A stretch of DNA of 64,000 bases from Variovorax sp. KK3 (GTDB lineage: Bacteria > Pseudomonadota > Gammaproteobacteria > Burkholderiales > Burkholderiaceae_C): the NCBI RefSeq assembly GCF_001984055.1, contig NZ_LYVO01000003.1:62001-126000 (forward strand), read 5' to 3'. The number at the start of each line of letters is the position of its first letter. Position 1 is the stretch's first letter. Below are positions 43,009 to 51,545 of the stretch, one piece after another. A program made the translations under genes and the position numbers. The notes below the pieces were generated by a model. That model was not told where the DNA came from, ran no database searches, and was given only the letters and a program-made list of their open reading frames with translations.

Positions 43009-44043
43009 TCAGGCTTTCCCCATCCGCAGGGCGGTGGTGGCTTTCAGGCCGTCGAGCCAGATCACGTCGTCGACCTTCGGCGTGCGGGCGGTGAACTGGC
43101 CCAGCTCCGAATAGGTGTTGATCTGGTCCTGCCACACGGCCGGATCCATCGCACCCCAGCCCTGGGTCTGCGCCAGGCCGCCGAAGCTGTAGTCGAGCAT
43201 CACGTCGACGGCGGCGCGTTCGTCCTCGCGCTTGAGGTTGGGATATTCCTTGACCAGCAGGTCCACCGACTGGTCGCGGTTGGCGCGCACGTGCTGCCAG
43301 CCGCGGGCGGTGGCACGGATGAAGGCCTCGATCACCTTGGGCTGCGTTTCCAGCGTCTTGGTGGTGGCGTAGTAGGGCAGGGCGTAGAGCTGCACGCCGC
43401 CGTCCCACAGCGGGAGGTCGACGCGGTCCGGGCCCAGCGTCTTGAGCGCGGTGGTGCTGGTGAGCCAGCCGGTCACCACGTCGACCTGGCCGGTGAGCAG
43501 CGGGCCCATGTCGGCGCCGACGGTGACGAACTTGACGTCCTTCTCGGCGATCTTGTTCTTGGCGAGCAGCGCGCGCAGCAGCACGGCGGCGGTCGACGGA
43601 ATGCCGACCTTCTTGCCCACCAGGTCGGCCGGCTTGCGCACCGGGTTCTTGGCCAGCGAGAAGAAGGTGAACGGGTGCTTCTGCGCGCCGACGGCGAAGC
43701 ACTTGATCGGCAGGCCCTGCGACACGGCCAGCATCACCGAGGGGCTGGAGGACACCTGCCCCACCTCGTGCCGGCCCGAGGCCACGATGGCCACACCGTC
43801 GATGTTGGGGCCACCGGGCTGGATCGCGAAGTCGATGCCTTCCTGCTCGTAGAAGCCGAGGCGCTTGGCCACCACCTCGCCGATCTGGTTGACGCCGACG
43901 ATCCAGCCGAGCTGCATGTTGATGCGGGTCTTGCCCTGGGCGTGAGCGTCGAGGGACAGCAGCCCGCCGGCCGAGAGGCCGGCAGCGGTCAGAAGCGAGG
44001 TCTGGAGAAGGCGTCGGCGACCAGGATCGCAAAGATGGGCCAT
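43009..44043 (-). CDS. NitT/TauT-type ABC transporter substrate-binding protein
   Basis: A 344-residue periplasmic receptor with a twin-arginine-like signal, RRRLLQTSLLTAAGLSAGGL, ending near DAHAQ. The mature fold starts TRINMQLGWIVGVNQIGEVV, and KVGIPSTAAVLLRALLAKNK is the usual hinge region. It is the first gene of the eight-gene operon, with an AAAGGAA ribosome site. The substrate is unknown; the downstream enzymes imply a carboxylic acid. Confidence 0.92.
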   Translation of the reverse strand: MAHLCDPGRRRLLQTSLLTAAGLSAGGLLSLDAHAQGKTRINMQLGWIVGVNQIGEVVAKRLGFYEQEGIDFAIQPGGPNIDGVAIVASGRHEVGQVSSSPSVMLAVSQGLPIKCFAVGAQKHPFTFFSLAKNPVRKPADLVGKKVGIPSTAAVLLRALLAKNKIAEKDVKFVTVGADMGPLLTGQVDVVTGWLTSTTALKTLGPDRVDLPLWDGGVQLYALPYYATTKTLETQPKVIEAFIRATARGWQHVRANRDQSVDLLVKEYPNLKREDERAAVDVMLDYSFGGLAQTQGWGAMDPAVWQDQINTYSELGQFTARTPKVDDVIWLDGLKATTALRMGKA

Positions 44044-44199
44044 GGCAGAGTTCCTTTGAAGACGAGACGGACGAAAGCGGGGACGAGCGGTGAACCGGGC
44101 CTTCGCGGCGTGCTGCAGAAGCGCATCGGCGAGGGCGTCTGAAGCGAATGCTAGGAGGCGAAGGCGTTGCCTCCAAGAACCGTTTTTCGCGCCGGGTGA

Positions 44200-44212
44200 G
44201 CTAAGAATTAGC
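44200..44212. promoter_or_regulatory. Short palindrome, possible operator for the ABC/catabolic operon
   Basis: GCTAA and TTAGC flank GAA in an AT-rich patch 157 bases upstream of the ABC receptor start and 181 bases before the RpoA-CTD-like gene. Its size and place suit a LysR-type site for the operon's own regulator (36527-37441). The rest of 44044-44392 shows nothing distinct. Confidence 0.3.
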
Positions 44213-44392
44213 GCAGGGCAGACTGAGGAAAACCCTGTGCGAGATTGAGGCAAGTGATCGAAATTCGGGCAGTTCGGATGCCCGGTTTCCAGTCGTTGCG
44301 TGCCGTTTGCCAATGAAGATCGAGCAGGTCGGTGGGGCGACGCCGATGGCACGAACTGTGCAAGTTCCAGGCATCGCTTTCTGGAGACACCC

Positions 44393-44635
44393 ATGCACGA
44401 GGCTCAAACCACCCCCGATCGGCGGGCCGCCGAGTCGCTGCTGAACGCCGACATCGACGTCCTGAAACTCTCGCTTCGCACCACGAACGTGCTGCGCCTC
44501 AATCAGCTCCACACGGTGGGCGACGTGACGCGGGTGCCCGCGAAAAAGCTGTTCGTGCTGTCGCGGCTGGGCCGCAATTCGCTGCGCGAGATCGTCGACA
44601 GCGTCGGCCGGCGCGGCCTGCGCCTGGCCGACTGA
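44393..44635 (+). CDS. RNA polymerase alpha C-terminal-domain-like mini-protein
   Basis: An 80-residue protein. After a polar lead of about 20 residues, the body reads LLNADIDVLKLSLRTTNVLR, LNQLHTVGDVTRVPAKKLFV and LSRLGRNSLREIVDSVGRRG, closely following the RpoA C-terminal domain (two helix-hairpin-helix units that bind UP elements and activators). It has no N-terminal assembly domain. Free-standing alpha-CTD-like proteins might compete for promoter DNA or activators. GGAGA precedes the ATG. Divergent from the ABC operon. Confidence 0.75.
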   Translation: MHEAQTTPDRRAAESLLNADIDVLKLSLRTTNVLRLNQLHTVGDVTRVPAKKLFVLSRLGRNSLREIVDSVGRRGLRLAD

Positions 44636-44642
44636 AAACGCC

Positions 44643-45854
44643 TCAGGCGCGCCGAAAGGCCAGCACGGCGTTCGTGCCGCCGAAGGCGAAGGAGTTGCTG
44701 ATCGCGGCTTCGAGTTGAGGCGCCGACGCACCTTGCTGCGGCACCAGGGTCAGGGCGCATTCCGGATCGGCCTGCGCGCAGTTCGCATTGGGCGGCAAGG
44801 CGCGCCGGTGCAGCGCCAGGACCGTGATGACGGCCTCCAGCGCGCCAGCGCCGCCGAGCAGGTGGCCATGCAGCGCCTTGGTGGAACTCACTTGCAGATC
44901 GCCGAGCGCGTCGCCCCAGACTTCGGCCAGCGCATTGCGCTCGACGACGTCGCCGATGCGCGTGGCGGTGCCGTGCGCATTGCAGTAGCCCACCTCGCGC
45001 GGCGCCATCCCGGCCGACTGCAGCGCGGCGCGCAGCACGCGGGACTGGCCGGCGGCGTCGGGCTTGGTGAGGTGGGTGGCGTCGCAGCCGATGCCCCAGC
45101 CGGCCAGCCGCGCGTAGCTGCGGGCGCCGCGCGCGCGGGCGCGCTCTGCCGATTCGAGCACCATGAACGCGGCGCCCTCGCCGAGCGCGAAGCCGCTGCG
45201 ATCGGCAGCGAAAGGCCGCACCGCACGCGCGGCCTCGCCGGGCTCGAAGGCGGCCAGCGTCTGCATGGCCTGCCAGGCCAGCACCACGCCCGGCACGATC
45301 AGCGCTTCGCTGCCACCGGCGATGGCGATGTCGACCTCGCCGCGCTGCACCGCCTTGGCGGCCTCGGCCAGCGCCACGCCCGATGAGGCACAGGCCACCG
45401 AGTAGGTGAGCACGGGGCCCTGGGCCTGTCGGCGCAAGGCGATCTGTGCGGCCGGTGCGTTCGGCATGAAAGCGGGGATGGTCAGCGGCGGCACGCGGCC
45501 GTTGGTGCTGCGGTAGGCCGCCTCGAGCGCGGCGGCGCCCCCCATGCCGCAGCCGGCGTAGACGCCGATCCGCTCGGGCGCCACGTCGCTCGGCGACCCG
45601 GCGTCGCGCATCGCCAACTCTGCAGCGGCCACCGCGAGCTGGCTCACGCGGTCGACGCCGGCCAGTTGCAGCTTGGTGAACCATTGCAGGGGATCGAAAG
45701 GCGCGAGCGCGGCCGCGGCGGGCTTGGGCAGCTCGGGGAAGACGGGTTGCACGGCCGACTCGCTGCGCATGAGCGCATCGAACATGGCGGCCGCATCGTC
45801 ACCATGCGGGCTGACGACGCCGAGCCCGGTGACTGCGACGTCCACGGCGCTCAC
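44643..45854 (-). CDS. Beta-ketoacyl-ACP synthase (FabF-like)
   Basis: A 403-residue KAS II-type condensing enzyme. The nucleophile Cys155 is in TYSVACASSGVALAEAAKAV; the two catalytic His are H293 in CNAHGTATRIGD and H330 in TKALHGHLLGGAGALEAVI. The start is a GTG directly after the acyl carrier protein stop, so the two are coupled. It differs from housekeeping FabF in its surroundings and shorter motifs, suggesting a dedicated lipid or polyketide product. Confidence 0.92.
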   Translation of the reverse strand: MSAVDVAVTGLGVVSPHGDDAAAMFDALMRSESAVQPVFPELPKPAAAALAPFDPLQWFTKLQLAGVDRVSQLAVAAAELAMRDAGSPSDVAPERIGVYAGCGMGGAAALEAAYRSTNGRVPPLTIPAFMPNAPAAQIALRRQAQGPVLTYSVACASSGVALAEAAKAVQRGEVDIAIAGGSEALIVPGVVLAWQAMQTLAAFEPGEAARAVRPFAADRSGFALGEGAAFMVLESAERARARGARSYARLAGWGIGCDATHLTKPDAAGQSRVLRAALQSAGMAPREVGYCNAHGTATRIGDVVERNALAEVWGDALGDLQVSSTKALHGHLLGGAGALEAVITVLALHRRALPPNANCAQADPECALTLVPQQGASAPQLEAAISNSFAFGGTNAVLAFRRA

Positions 45855-46109
45855 CTATTTGGCCTGGGCCGTGGCGGCGCGCTCGGCCAGGAGCTTGTCG
45901 ACCACCGCGGCCAGCTCGGCCAGCGTGTCGATGTTCGTGTCCTGGTCGGGCATGTTGATCTTGAAATGGTCTTCGATGGCGAACACGAATTCGACCAGCG
46001 CAAGGGAATCGAGGCCCTTGTCACGCATCGAAGCGTGGGGGTCGAGCGCCGCGGCATCGAGGCCGTATTTTTCCTGGATCAGGTTCTGTAATTCTTGGAG
46101 CGAACTCAT
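45855..46109 (-). CDS. Acyl carrier protein
   Basis: An 84-residue ACP. The phosphopantetheine Ser35 lies in the motif DKGLDSLALVEFVFAIED, and the helical N-terminus (LQELQNLIQEKYGLDAAALD) is normal. It lies directly before the ketosynthase gene, which suggests the two act together on one product. It is not the FabD/FabG/AcpP housekeeping arrangement. Confidence 0.92.
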   Translation of the reverse strand: MSSLQELQNLIQEKYGLDAAALDPHASMRDKGLDSLALVEFVFAIEDHFKINMPDQDTNIDTLAELAAVVDKLLAERAATAQAK

Positions 46110-46149
46110 TGAGCGATGTCCGTCGTCACGCGGAGGGCCATGGGGTCGT

Positions 46150-46857
46150 CTATCTGTGGGGGATGATAGCCGCTCGCCCGAATGCGCGCGTGGGCTTGCG
46201 GGCCGGCGTGGGCCGCCAGCGCAGGGACGGCACGGCGAAGGCGATGCCCAGCAACGCGCCGGCCAGCACGTCGAGCAGCACGTGCTGCTTGACGGCAAGC
46301 GTCGACCACGCGATGGCCGCGAACCACAGCCAGTTGACCCACCGCAGCGACAGCGGCGCACGCGCCTGGCGGAACACGTCGTCGATGCGGATCACGGTGA
46401 ACATCGCGACCGCCACGTGCATCGACGGGCAGGCATTGCCGGGCGCATCCATGCCCTGCATCAACGAGAAGCCCGGAAAGTCGGAAACGCCCGCCATGCC
46501 GGCCGGCACCTGTGTCGGCAACAGCAAAAAGAGCCCGAGCCCTGTCAGGCACAGCGCGCCGACCCACAGCCCGTAGACCACCAGCTCCTTGAAGTTCGCC
46601 TGCAGCCCGGGCGCCACGCCCACGTAGAGCCACAGAGAGAAGTACGCGATGAGCATCTCGGGCTGGAAGGGAATGAGCGTGTCGAGCGTCGTGAGCGGCA
46701 TCACGAACACGCTGTGCGCCGGATGCCGCAGCAGCTCGAAGTAGCCGATGAAGAAGAGCCAGGTGAAGACGCTGACGCCGATGAACTTGAGCGCGAACAG
46801 ATGACGAAAGCGAAAGCGGAGATCGGCGGTCCAGGTCGGCGTGGGGGAAGGATGCAT
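46150..46857 (-). CDS. PAP2-family membrane phosphatase
   Basis: A 235-residue integral membrane protein with five to six hydrophobic segments. The PAP2-type catalytic motifs are CPSMHVAVAMFTVIR and KQHVLLDVLAGALLGIA; the first KxxxxxxRP motif is not obvious, fitting the inositolphosphotransferase-like branch. It would release phosphate from, or transfer a headgroup to, a lipid. It sits 40 bases upstream of the ACP gene and may be in the same transcript. An ATG at 46920 would add 21 residues. Confidence 0.82.
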   Translation of the reverse strand: MHPSPTPTWTADLRFRFRHLFALKFIGVSVFTWLFFIGYFELLRHPAHSVFVMPLTTLDTLIPFQPEMLIAYFSLWLYVGVAPGLQANFKELVVYGLWVGALCLTGLGLFLLLPTQVPAGMAGVSDFPGFSLMQGMDAPGNACPSMHVAVAMFTVIRIDDVFRQARAPLSLRWVNWLWFAAIAWSTLAVKQHVLLDVLAGALLGIAFAVPSLRWRPTPARKPTRAFGRAAIIPHR

Positions 46858-47041
46858 GTACGGAAGAGGTGAAGCGCGCGCGGTGCGGCATTCACCGTTT
46901 CTTGCACGAGTGCCGAGCATGCCTGTTTTCGGGGCGGGGTGGAACCCTTCAATGACTGTGTGTCAGTTGTTGAGTCGAGGTCTTCGACCACGAGCACCAG
47001 GGCACGGCATGGTTGCGTTGCAGTCAGCCAAATTGCCAGCC

Positions 47042-48367
47042 TCATCCGAGCGCAGGCAGCACCATCCCCCGGCTCTCCCCGAACCCGACGCGCGCAGCCC
47101 CCGGCTTCTCGCACCAGCCGCGCAGCAGAACCGCATCGCCGTCTTCGAGAAACCCGCGCTGCTCGCCGTTGCCCAGCGCGATCGGCGACTGGCCGGCTCG
47201 CGTGAGTTCGATCATGGCGCCGGCCTCGCCCGGCCCGGGGCCGGAGATGGTGCCGCTGCCGAAGAGGTCGCCGCCGTGCAGGGTGCAGCCGCCCACCGTG
47301 TGGTGCGCCACCATCTGCGCGATGCTCCAGTACTGGTGGCGGAAGCTGGTGGACGACAGGCGCGAGGGGCCGCTGCCATCGGCGCGTGCCTTGGCGCTTT
47401 CGAGCCAAACCTCGAGCTGGATGTCGAACGCGCCATGCGCGCGGTTGCCAGGGTCTTCGAGGTAAGCCAGCGGCTGCGGATGGTCCGCGGGCCGCGTCCA
47501 GGGCAGGCGGTAGGGCGCGAGCGCCTCCAGCGTCACGATCCACGGCGACACGGTGGTCGCGAAGTTCTTGGCCAGAAAAGGACCGAGCGGCGCCATCTCC
47601 CAGAACTGGATGTCGCGCGCCGACCAGTCGTTGAGCAGGCACAGGCCGAAGATGTGCTGGTCGGCATCGGCCAGCGGGATCTGTTCGCCACCCGCGTTGC
47701 CCTGGCCGATGTAGATGCCCAGCTCCAGCTCGTAGTCCAGCCGCGCGCAGGGGCCGTACACCGGCGCCTTCGCGCCCGGTGGCAGCATCTGGCCCATGGG
47801 GCGGTGAAAACGCTGGCCGCTCACGCCCAGCGTCGAAGCGCGGCCGTGGTACGCGATCGGTATCCACTGGAAGTTCGGTGTGATCGGATCGTCTGGCCGC
47901 ACCAGCCGTCCGATGTTGAGCGCGTGGTCGATCGAGGTGTAGAAGTCCGTGTAGTCGCCCACGCGTGCCGGCAGCCTGAACTCCACCTCGACCAGCGGCA
48001 CCAGGCACTCGCGCACTTCGGCGATCGACCGCTCCGCGGCGTCGTCCTTCAGCAGCGCGAAGAGCGCATGCCGCAGCGCCTGCCACACGGTGGGCCCCAA
48101 CGCGAAGAAGCCGTTGAGCACCTCGTGCGCGCAGGCACGCGCGCCATCGAGCGCGGTGCCCTGCAGTTCCTGCCGCGCGGCCAGGGCCGCCAGGTCGAGC
48201 ACCTGGTCGCCGATGGCCACGCCGCCACGGAACAGCTCGTTGCTGCCGGTGCGGCGGAACACCGCGTAGGGCAGGTTCTGGATCGGGAAGTCGCAGCCCG
48301 CCGCATTGGCCGCATCGAGCCAGCTGCGCGCGCCGGCGTCGTGGGTGTGGTTGAGTTCGACGGTCAT
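47042..48367 (-). CDS. fahA: Fumarylacetoacetase
   Basis: A 441-residue FAH, which hydrolyses 4-fumarylacetoacetate (or a relative) to fumarate and acetoacetate, the last step of homogentisate breakdown. Diagnostic stretches include DFYTSIDHALNIGRLVRPDD, IPIAYHGRASTLGVSGQRFH and LGIYIGQGNAGGEQIPLADA, with the metal and catalytic residues in place; length is normal. Homogentisate dioxygenase is not adjacent. The ATG overlaps the cyclase gene stop (ATGA), so here FAH belongs to a transport and cyclase operon and may act on a related diketo acid. Confidence 0.93.
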   Translation of the reverse strand: MTVELNHTHDAGARSWLDAANAAGCDFPIQNLPYAVFRRTGSNELFRGGVAIGDQVLDLAALAARQELQGTALDGARACAHEVLNGFFALGPTVWQALRHALFALLKDDAAERSIAEVRECLVPLVEVEFRLPARVGDYTDFYTSIDHALNIGRLVRPDDPITPNFQWIPIAYHGRASTLGVSGQRFHRPMGQMLPPGAKAPVYGPCARLDYELELGIYIGQGNAGGEQIPLADADQHIFGLCLLNDWSARDIQFWEMAPLGPFLAKNFATTVSPWIVTLEALAPYRLPWTRPADHPQPLAYLEDPGNRAHGAFDIQLEVWLESAKARADGSGPSRLSSTSFRHQYWSIAQMVAHHTVGGCTLHGGDLFGSGTISGPGPGEAGAMIELTRAGQSPIALGNGEQRGFLEDGDAVLLRGWCEKPGAARVGFGESRGMVLPALG

Positions 48368-49173
48368 TGCGCGCTCGCCATCAGAGCATCGTCGAAGATC
48401 GCGACGGCGCGCGTCCAGCCCGCCGATGCACCGCGGATCTTGTGCGGGAAGCAGCTGATGAAGAAGCCGTCCGCGGGCAGCGATTCGAGGTTGTGCAGCT
48501 TCTCGATGTGGCAGTAGCCGATATCGCGGCCGGCCTTGTGGCCTTCCCAGATCAAGGCGGCGTCCTGCGTTTCACCGTACTTCTTCGCGGTGTGGACGAA
48601 AGGCGCGTCCCAGCTCCAGGCGTCGGTGCCGGTCAGACGCACGCCGCGCTCCAGCAGGTACATGGTGGCCTCGTAGCCCATGCCGGCGCCGGAAGACACA
48701 TAGTCGTCGTTGCCGTAGCGCGAGCCGGCACGCGTGTTGACGACCACGATCTCCAGCGGCTTGAGCGTGTGGCCGATGCGCTTCAACTCGGCCTCGACGT
48801 CGTCTGCCGTCACCACGTAGCCGTCTTCGAAATGGCGAAAGTCGAGTTTCACGCCGGGCTGGAAGCACCATTCGAGCGGCACGTCGTGGATGGCGATGGC
48901 GGGCTTCTTGTCGCCGAGCGCCTTGTCCATGGTCGAGTGGAAGTGGTACGGCGCGTCGAGGTGCGTGCCGTTGTGGGTCGACAGCTGCACCAGTTCCACC
49001 GCCCAGCCTTCGCCGTCGGGCAGGTCTTCCTTCTTCAAGCCGGGGAAGAAGGGCTCGATCTGCGCGAAGGTGTTGTCGTGCGTGAAGTACTGGATCTTCG
49101 GCGCGAAGGCCGGTGGGTCGGAAAGCACGTCGTTCTCCAGAAAGATCGAAAGGTCGACGAATCGGCGCGTCAT
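48364..49173 (-). CDS. Cyclase-family (kynurenine-formamidase-like) metal hydrolase
   Basis: A 269-residue protein of the cyclase family (PF04199 type). The metal-binding signature HNGTHLDAPYHFHSTMD is intact. RFVDLSIFLENDVLSDPPAF is the usual start and GTDAWSWDAPFVHT is also conserved. Family members hydrolyse amides or lactone rings (formylkynurenine, isatin) or cyclise. Its coupling to fahA and an ABC importer suggests opening of a ring or amide in an imported aromatic or heterocyclic compound. Confidence 0.9.
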   Translation of the reverse strand: MTRRFVDLSIFLENDVLSDPPAFAPKIQYFTHDNTFAQIEPFFPGLKKEDLPDGEGWAVELVQLSTHNGTHLDAPYHFHSTMDKALGDKKPAIAIHDVPLEWCFQPGVKLDFRHFEDGYVVTADDVEAELKRIGHTLKPLEIVVVNTRAGSRYGNDDYVSSGAGMGYEATMYLLERGVRLTGTDAWSWDAPFVHTAKKYGETQDAALIWEGHKAGRDIGYCHIEKLHNLESLPADGFFISCFPHKIRGASAGWTRAVAIFDDALMASAQ

Positions 49174-49198
49174 GGGGGCTCCTTGTTTGTCTTTGCGT

Positions 49199-49978
49199 TC
49201 AGGGGCGCTGCCAGCGCAGCAGCTTGTTCTCGGCCAAGGCCAGCAGCGCGTTGCTCGCGAAGCCGATCAGGCCCAGCAGCGCGATGCCGGCGAACAACTC
49301 GCTGGCGCGAAAGGCGCGGGCCGCGAGCAGGATGGCCTGGCCCAGGCCGCTCTGCGAGGCGATCATTTCGCCGACCACCGCGACGATCAGCGAAATGGTG
49401 AGCGCGAGCCGCATGCCGGCCAGGATGTCGGGCATCGCGTTGGGCAAGCCGATCTTCCAGACGAAGGCCGCGCGCGGCATCTGCAGGCAGCGCGCGACTT
49501 CGGCGAGCCGCGGATCGACCGCCGCGAAGCCGTGCACGGTGGCCAGCAGCACCGGCCACATCGCACCGAAGGCGACGACGAACAGCACCATGGCCGGGTT
49601 CAGGCCGAAGATCGAGATGGCCAGCGGCAACAGCGCCGAGGCCGGCAGCGGGCGGATGAATTCGAGCGTGGGCTGCACCCAGGCGCGCACGGCTGGCGAC
49701 ACGCCGATGGCCGCGCCCAGCAGCACGCCGAAGAGCGATGCCAGCAGCCAGCCTTCGACCATGCGGCGCACGGTGGCGAGCGTGAAGGCCAGCAGCTCGC
49801 CCTGGCCGTCGCCGCGCAGGTTCAGGCCTTCGGCCAGGCTGGCGAAGGTGGCCTGCGGCGTGGGCAGGAAGACGCGGCTGACCCAGCCGGCGTTGCTGGC
49901 CGTCCACCACAAGGCGACCAGCACGAGAAAGAGGCCGGCAGAGGCGAGCCAGCCGTTCCGGCGCGCGCTGCCGCTCAT
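49199..49978 (-). CDS. NitT/TauT-type ABC transporter permease
   Basis: A 259-residue permease with six hydrophobic segments. AVGEMIASQSGLGQAILLAA style motifs (here VVGEMIASQSGLGQAILLAA) and the loop EVARCLQMPRAAFVWKIGLP contacting the ATPase are clear. The ATG overlaps the stop of the preceding permease as ATGA. The operon thus encodes two different permeases, forming a heterodimeric channel with the ATPase and receptor upstream. Confidence 0.92.
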   Translation of the reverse strand: MSGSARRNGWLASAGLFLVLVALWWTASNAGWVSRVFLPTPQATFASLAEGLNLRGDGQGELLAFTLATVRRMVEGWLLASLFGVLLGAAIGVSPAVRAWVQPTLEFIRPLPASALLPLAISIFGLNPAMVLFVVAFGAMWPVLLATVHGFAAVDPRLAEVARCLQMPRAAFVWKIGLPNAMPDILAGMRLALTISLIVAVVGEMIASQSGLGQAILLAARAFRASELFAGIALLGLIGFASNALLALAENKLLRWQRP

Positions 49979-50757
49979 GCCACGCTCCCCATGCGCCGCG
50001 CCACGTGGCGCTGCAGGCGCTGCATGGCGGCATTGACCACGAAGCCCACCACGCCGATCCAGCCCAGCCAGGCCAGCATCAACGCCGGGTCGAAGCTCTG
50101 CTGCGCGATCATCATCGCGTAGCCCATGCCGTGCGGATTGGCCGCGATCTCCACGGTCACCGCCACCACCAGTGCCACCGCGACGCCGAGCCGCAGCGCG
50201 ACGAACAGGCGCGGCACGATGGCAGGCAGCACGATCTTCAAGGCGCGGTCGCGTGCCGACAGGCCGAGCACGCGGCTCACTTCGAGCAGCCGCGGCTCCA
50301 CCTGCTGCACCGCGGCCTGCACGAGCACCAGCAGCGGCCAGAAGGTGGCGAAGGCGACGATGGCGAGTTCCATGCGCAGGCCGAAGCCGAACATCAGCAT
50401 CGCGAGCGGAATCAACGCGACCGAGGGCACCGGCCGCAGCACCTCGATCGACAGCGCGCCGATCTGCGCGGCGCGGCGCGACAGGCCGAGCACGATGCCC
50501 AGCGCGATGCCGAGCACCGCGCCCAGCAGCAGGCCCAGCGCAGCGGTGCCGAGCGTGAAGCCGGTGGCCTGCCACAGCGAGCCGTCCGTCGCTGCACCGG
50601 CAAAGGCCTTGAGCGCGGCGCTGGGTGGTGCGAGCGCATCGCTGCCGAGCGCGGCGGCACGGCGCGCGTACCACTCGAACAGCGCGAGCAACAGCGCGGG
50701 AAGCACCCACGGCCGAAGGCGCAGCAGCATCGCGCGCGCCGCACCGGCTTCAGTCAT
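49975..50757 (-). CDS. NitT/TauT-type ABC transporter permease
   Basis: A 260-residue permease. WVLPALLLALFEWYARRAAA is the first membrane segment; EVSRVLGLSARDRALKIVLP is the ATPase-contact loop. The start at 50757 overlaps the ATPase gene's stop by 8 bases. An upstream GTG-type start would intrude further into that gene without adding domain sequence. It partners the following permease. Confidence 0.92.
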   Translation of the reverse strand: MTEAGAARAMLLRLRPWVLPALLLALFEWYARRAAALGSDALAPPSAALKAFAGAATDGSLWQATGFTLGTAALGLLLGAVLGIALGIVLGLSRRAAQIGALSIEVLRPVPSVALIPLAMLMFGFGLRMELAIVAFATFWPLLVLVQAAVQQVEPRLLEVSRVLGLSARDRALKIVLPAIVPRLFVALRLGVAVALVVAVTVEIAANPHGMGYAMMIAQQSFDPALMLAWLGWIGVVGFVVNAAMQRLQRHVARRMGSVA

Positions 50758-51526
50758 GGCCTTGCTCGATGAAGGAGAACAGCTCACGGCGTAGCCGAAG
50801 GAACTCGGGGTGCTCCTTGGCCGTGAGCTGATCGCGCGGACGCGGAATGTCCACCTCGATCATGCGTGCCAGGCTCGGCCGGCCCGGTGCCGGATCGGCT
50901 TGCAGCGCGATCACGCGGTCGCCCAGGTAGATCGCCTCTTCGAGGTCGTGCGTGACGAACAGCACCGTCAGCCCGTCTTCGCGCACGAGCCGCGCCAGTT
51001 CGTCCTGCAGGCCTTGTCGCGTGAGCGCATCCAGCGCGCCGAAGGGCTCGTCCATCATCATGAGCTCGGGCTTCTGTGCGAGGCAGCGCGCGATCTGCAC
51101 GCGCTGCTGCATGCCGCCCGAGAGCTGCACCGGAAACTTCTGCGCGTGCGCGGCCAGGCCCACTTTGCGCAGCACCTCGGCGATGCGCTGTGGGCGCTGG
51201 TCGGCCGGCACGCCTGCCGCTTCCAATGCGAGGCTCACGTTGCCTTCGACCGTGCGCCAGGGCAGCAGCGCGCGGCCATAGTCCTGGAACACGAAGGCCA
51301 CCTCGCGCGAGGGCTCCGTCATGGGCAAGCCGCGGCGCCGCACTTCGCCGCCGCTGGCGCGCACCAGGCCGCTGGCCGCGCGCAGCAGCGTGGTCTTGCC
51401 GCAGCCGCTGGGGCCGACGATGCAGAGGAACTCGCCGCGCGCCACGTCGAATGAGGTGGGCGACAGCACCTCGCGCTCGCCGTAGCAGATGCGCACCTCG
51501 TCGATGCAGAGCAGGGCCTCGCTCAT
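50750..51526 (-). CDS. NitT/TauT-type ABC transporter ATP-binding protein
   Basis: A 258-residue ABC ATPase. Walker A is IVGPSGCGKTTLLRAASGLV, the signature is VQLSGGMQQRVQIARCLAQK and Walker B is ELMMMDEPFGALDALTRQGL. FVFQDYGRALLPWRTVEGNV places it in the SsuB/TauB group. ATG at 51526 is preferred; a GTG at 51538 would add four residues. Confidence 0.95.
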   Translation of the reverse strand: MSEALLCIDEVRICYGEREVLSPTSFDVARGEFLCIVGPSGCGKTTLLRAASGLVRASGGEVRRRGLPMTEPSREVAFVFQDYGRALLPWRTVEGNVSLALEAAGVPADQRPQRIAEVLRKVGLAAHAQKFPVQLSGGMQQRVQIARCLAQKPELMMMDEPFGALDALTRQGLQDELARLVREDGLTVLFVTHDLEEAIYLGDRVIALQADPAPGRPSLARMIEVDIPRPRDQLTAKEHPEFLRLRRELFSFIEQGHD

Positions 51527-51545
51527 TTGCAAGCTCACTCGCCGC

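Noticed and set aside
42224..44176. 650-codon frame suggesting a receptor-ATPase fusion
   Set aside because: The ATPase begins at 43006 with its own start just after the receptor stop; upstream sequence is the receptor gene in another frame.
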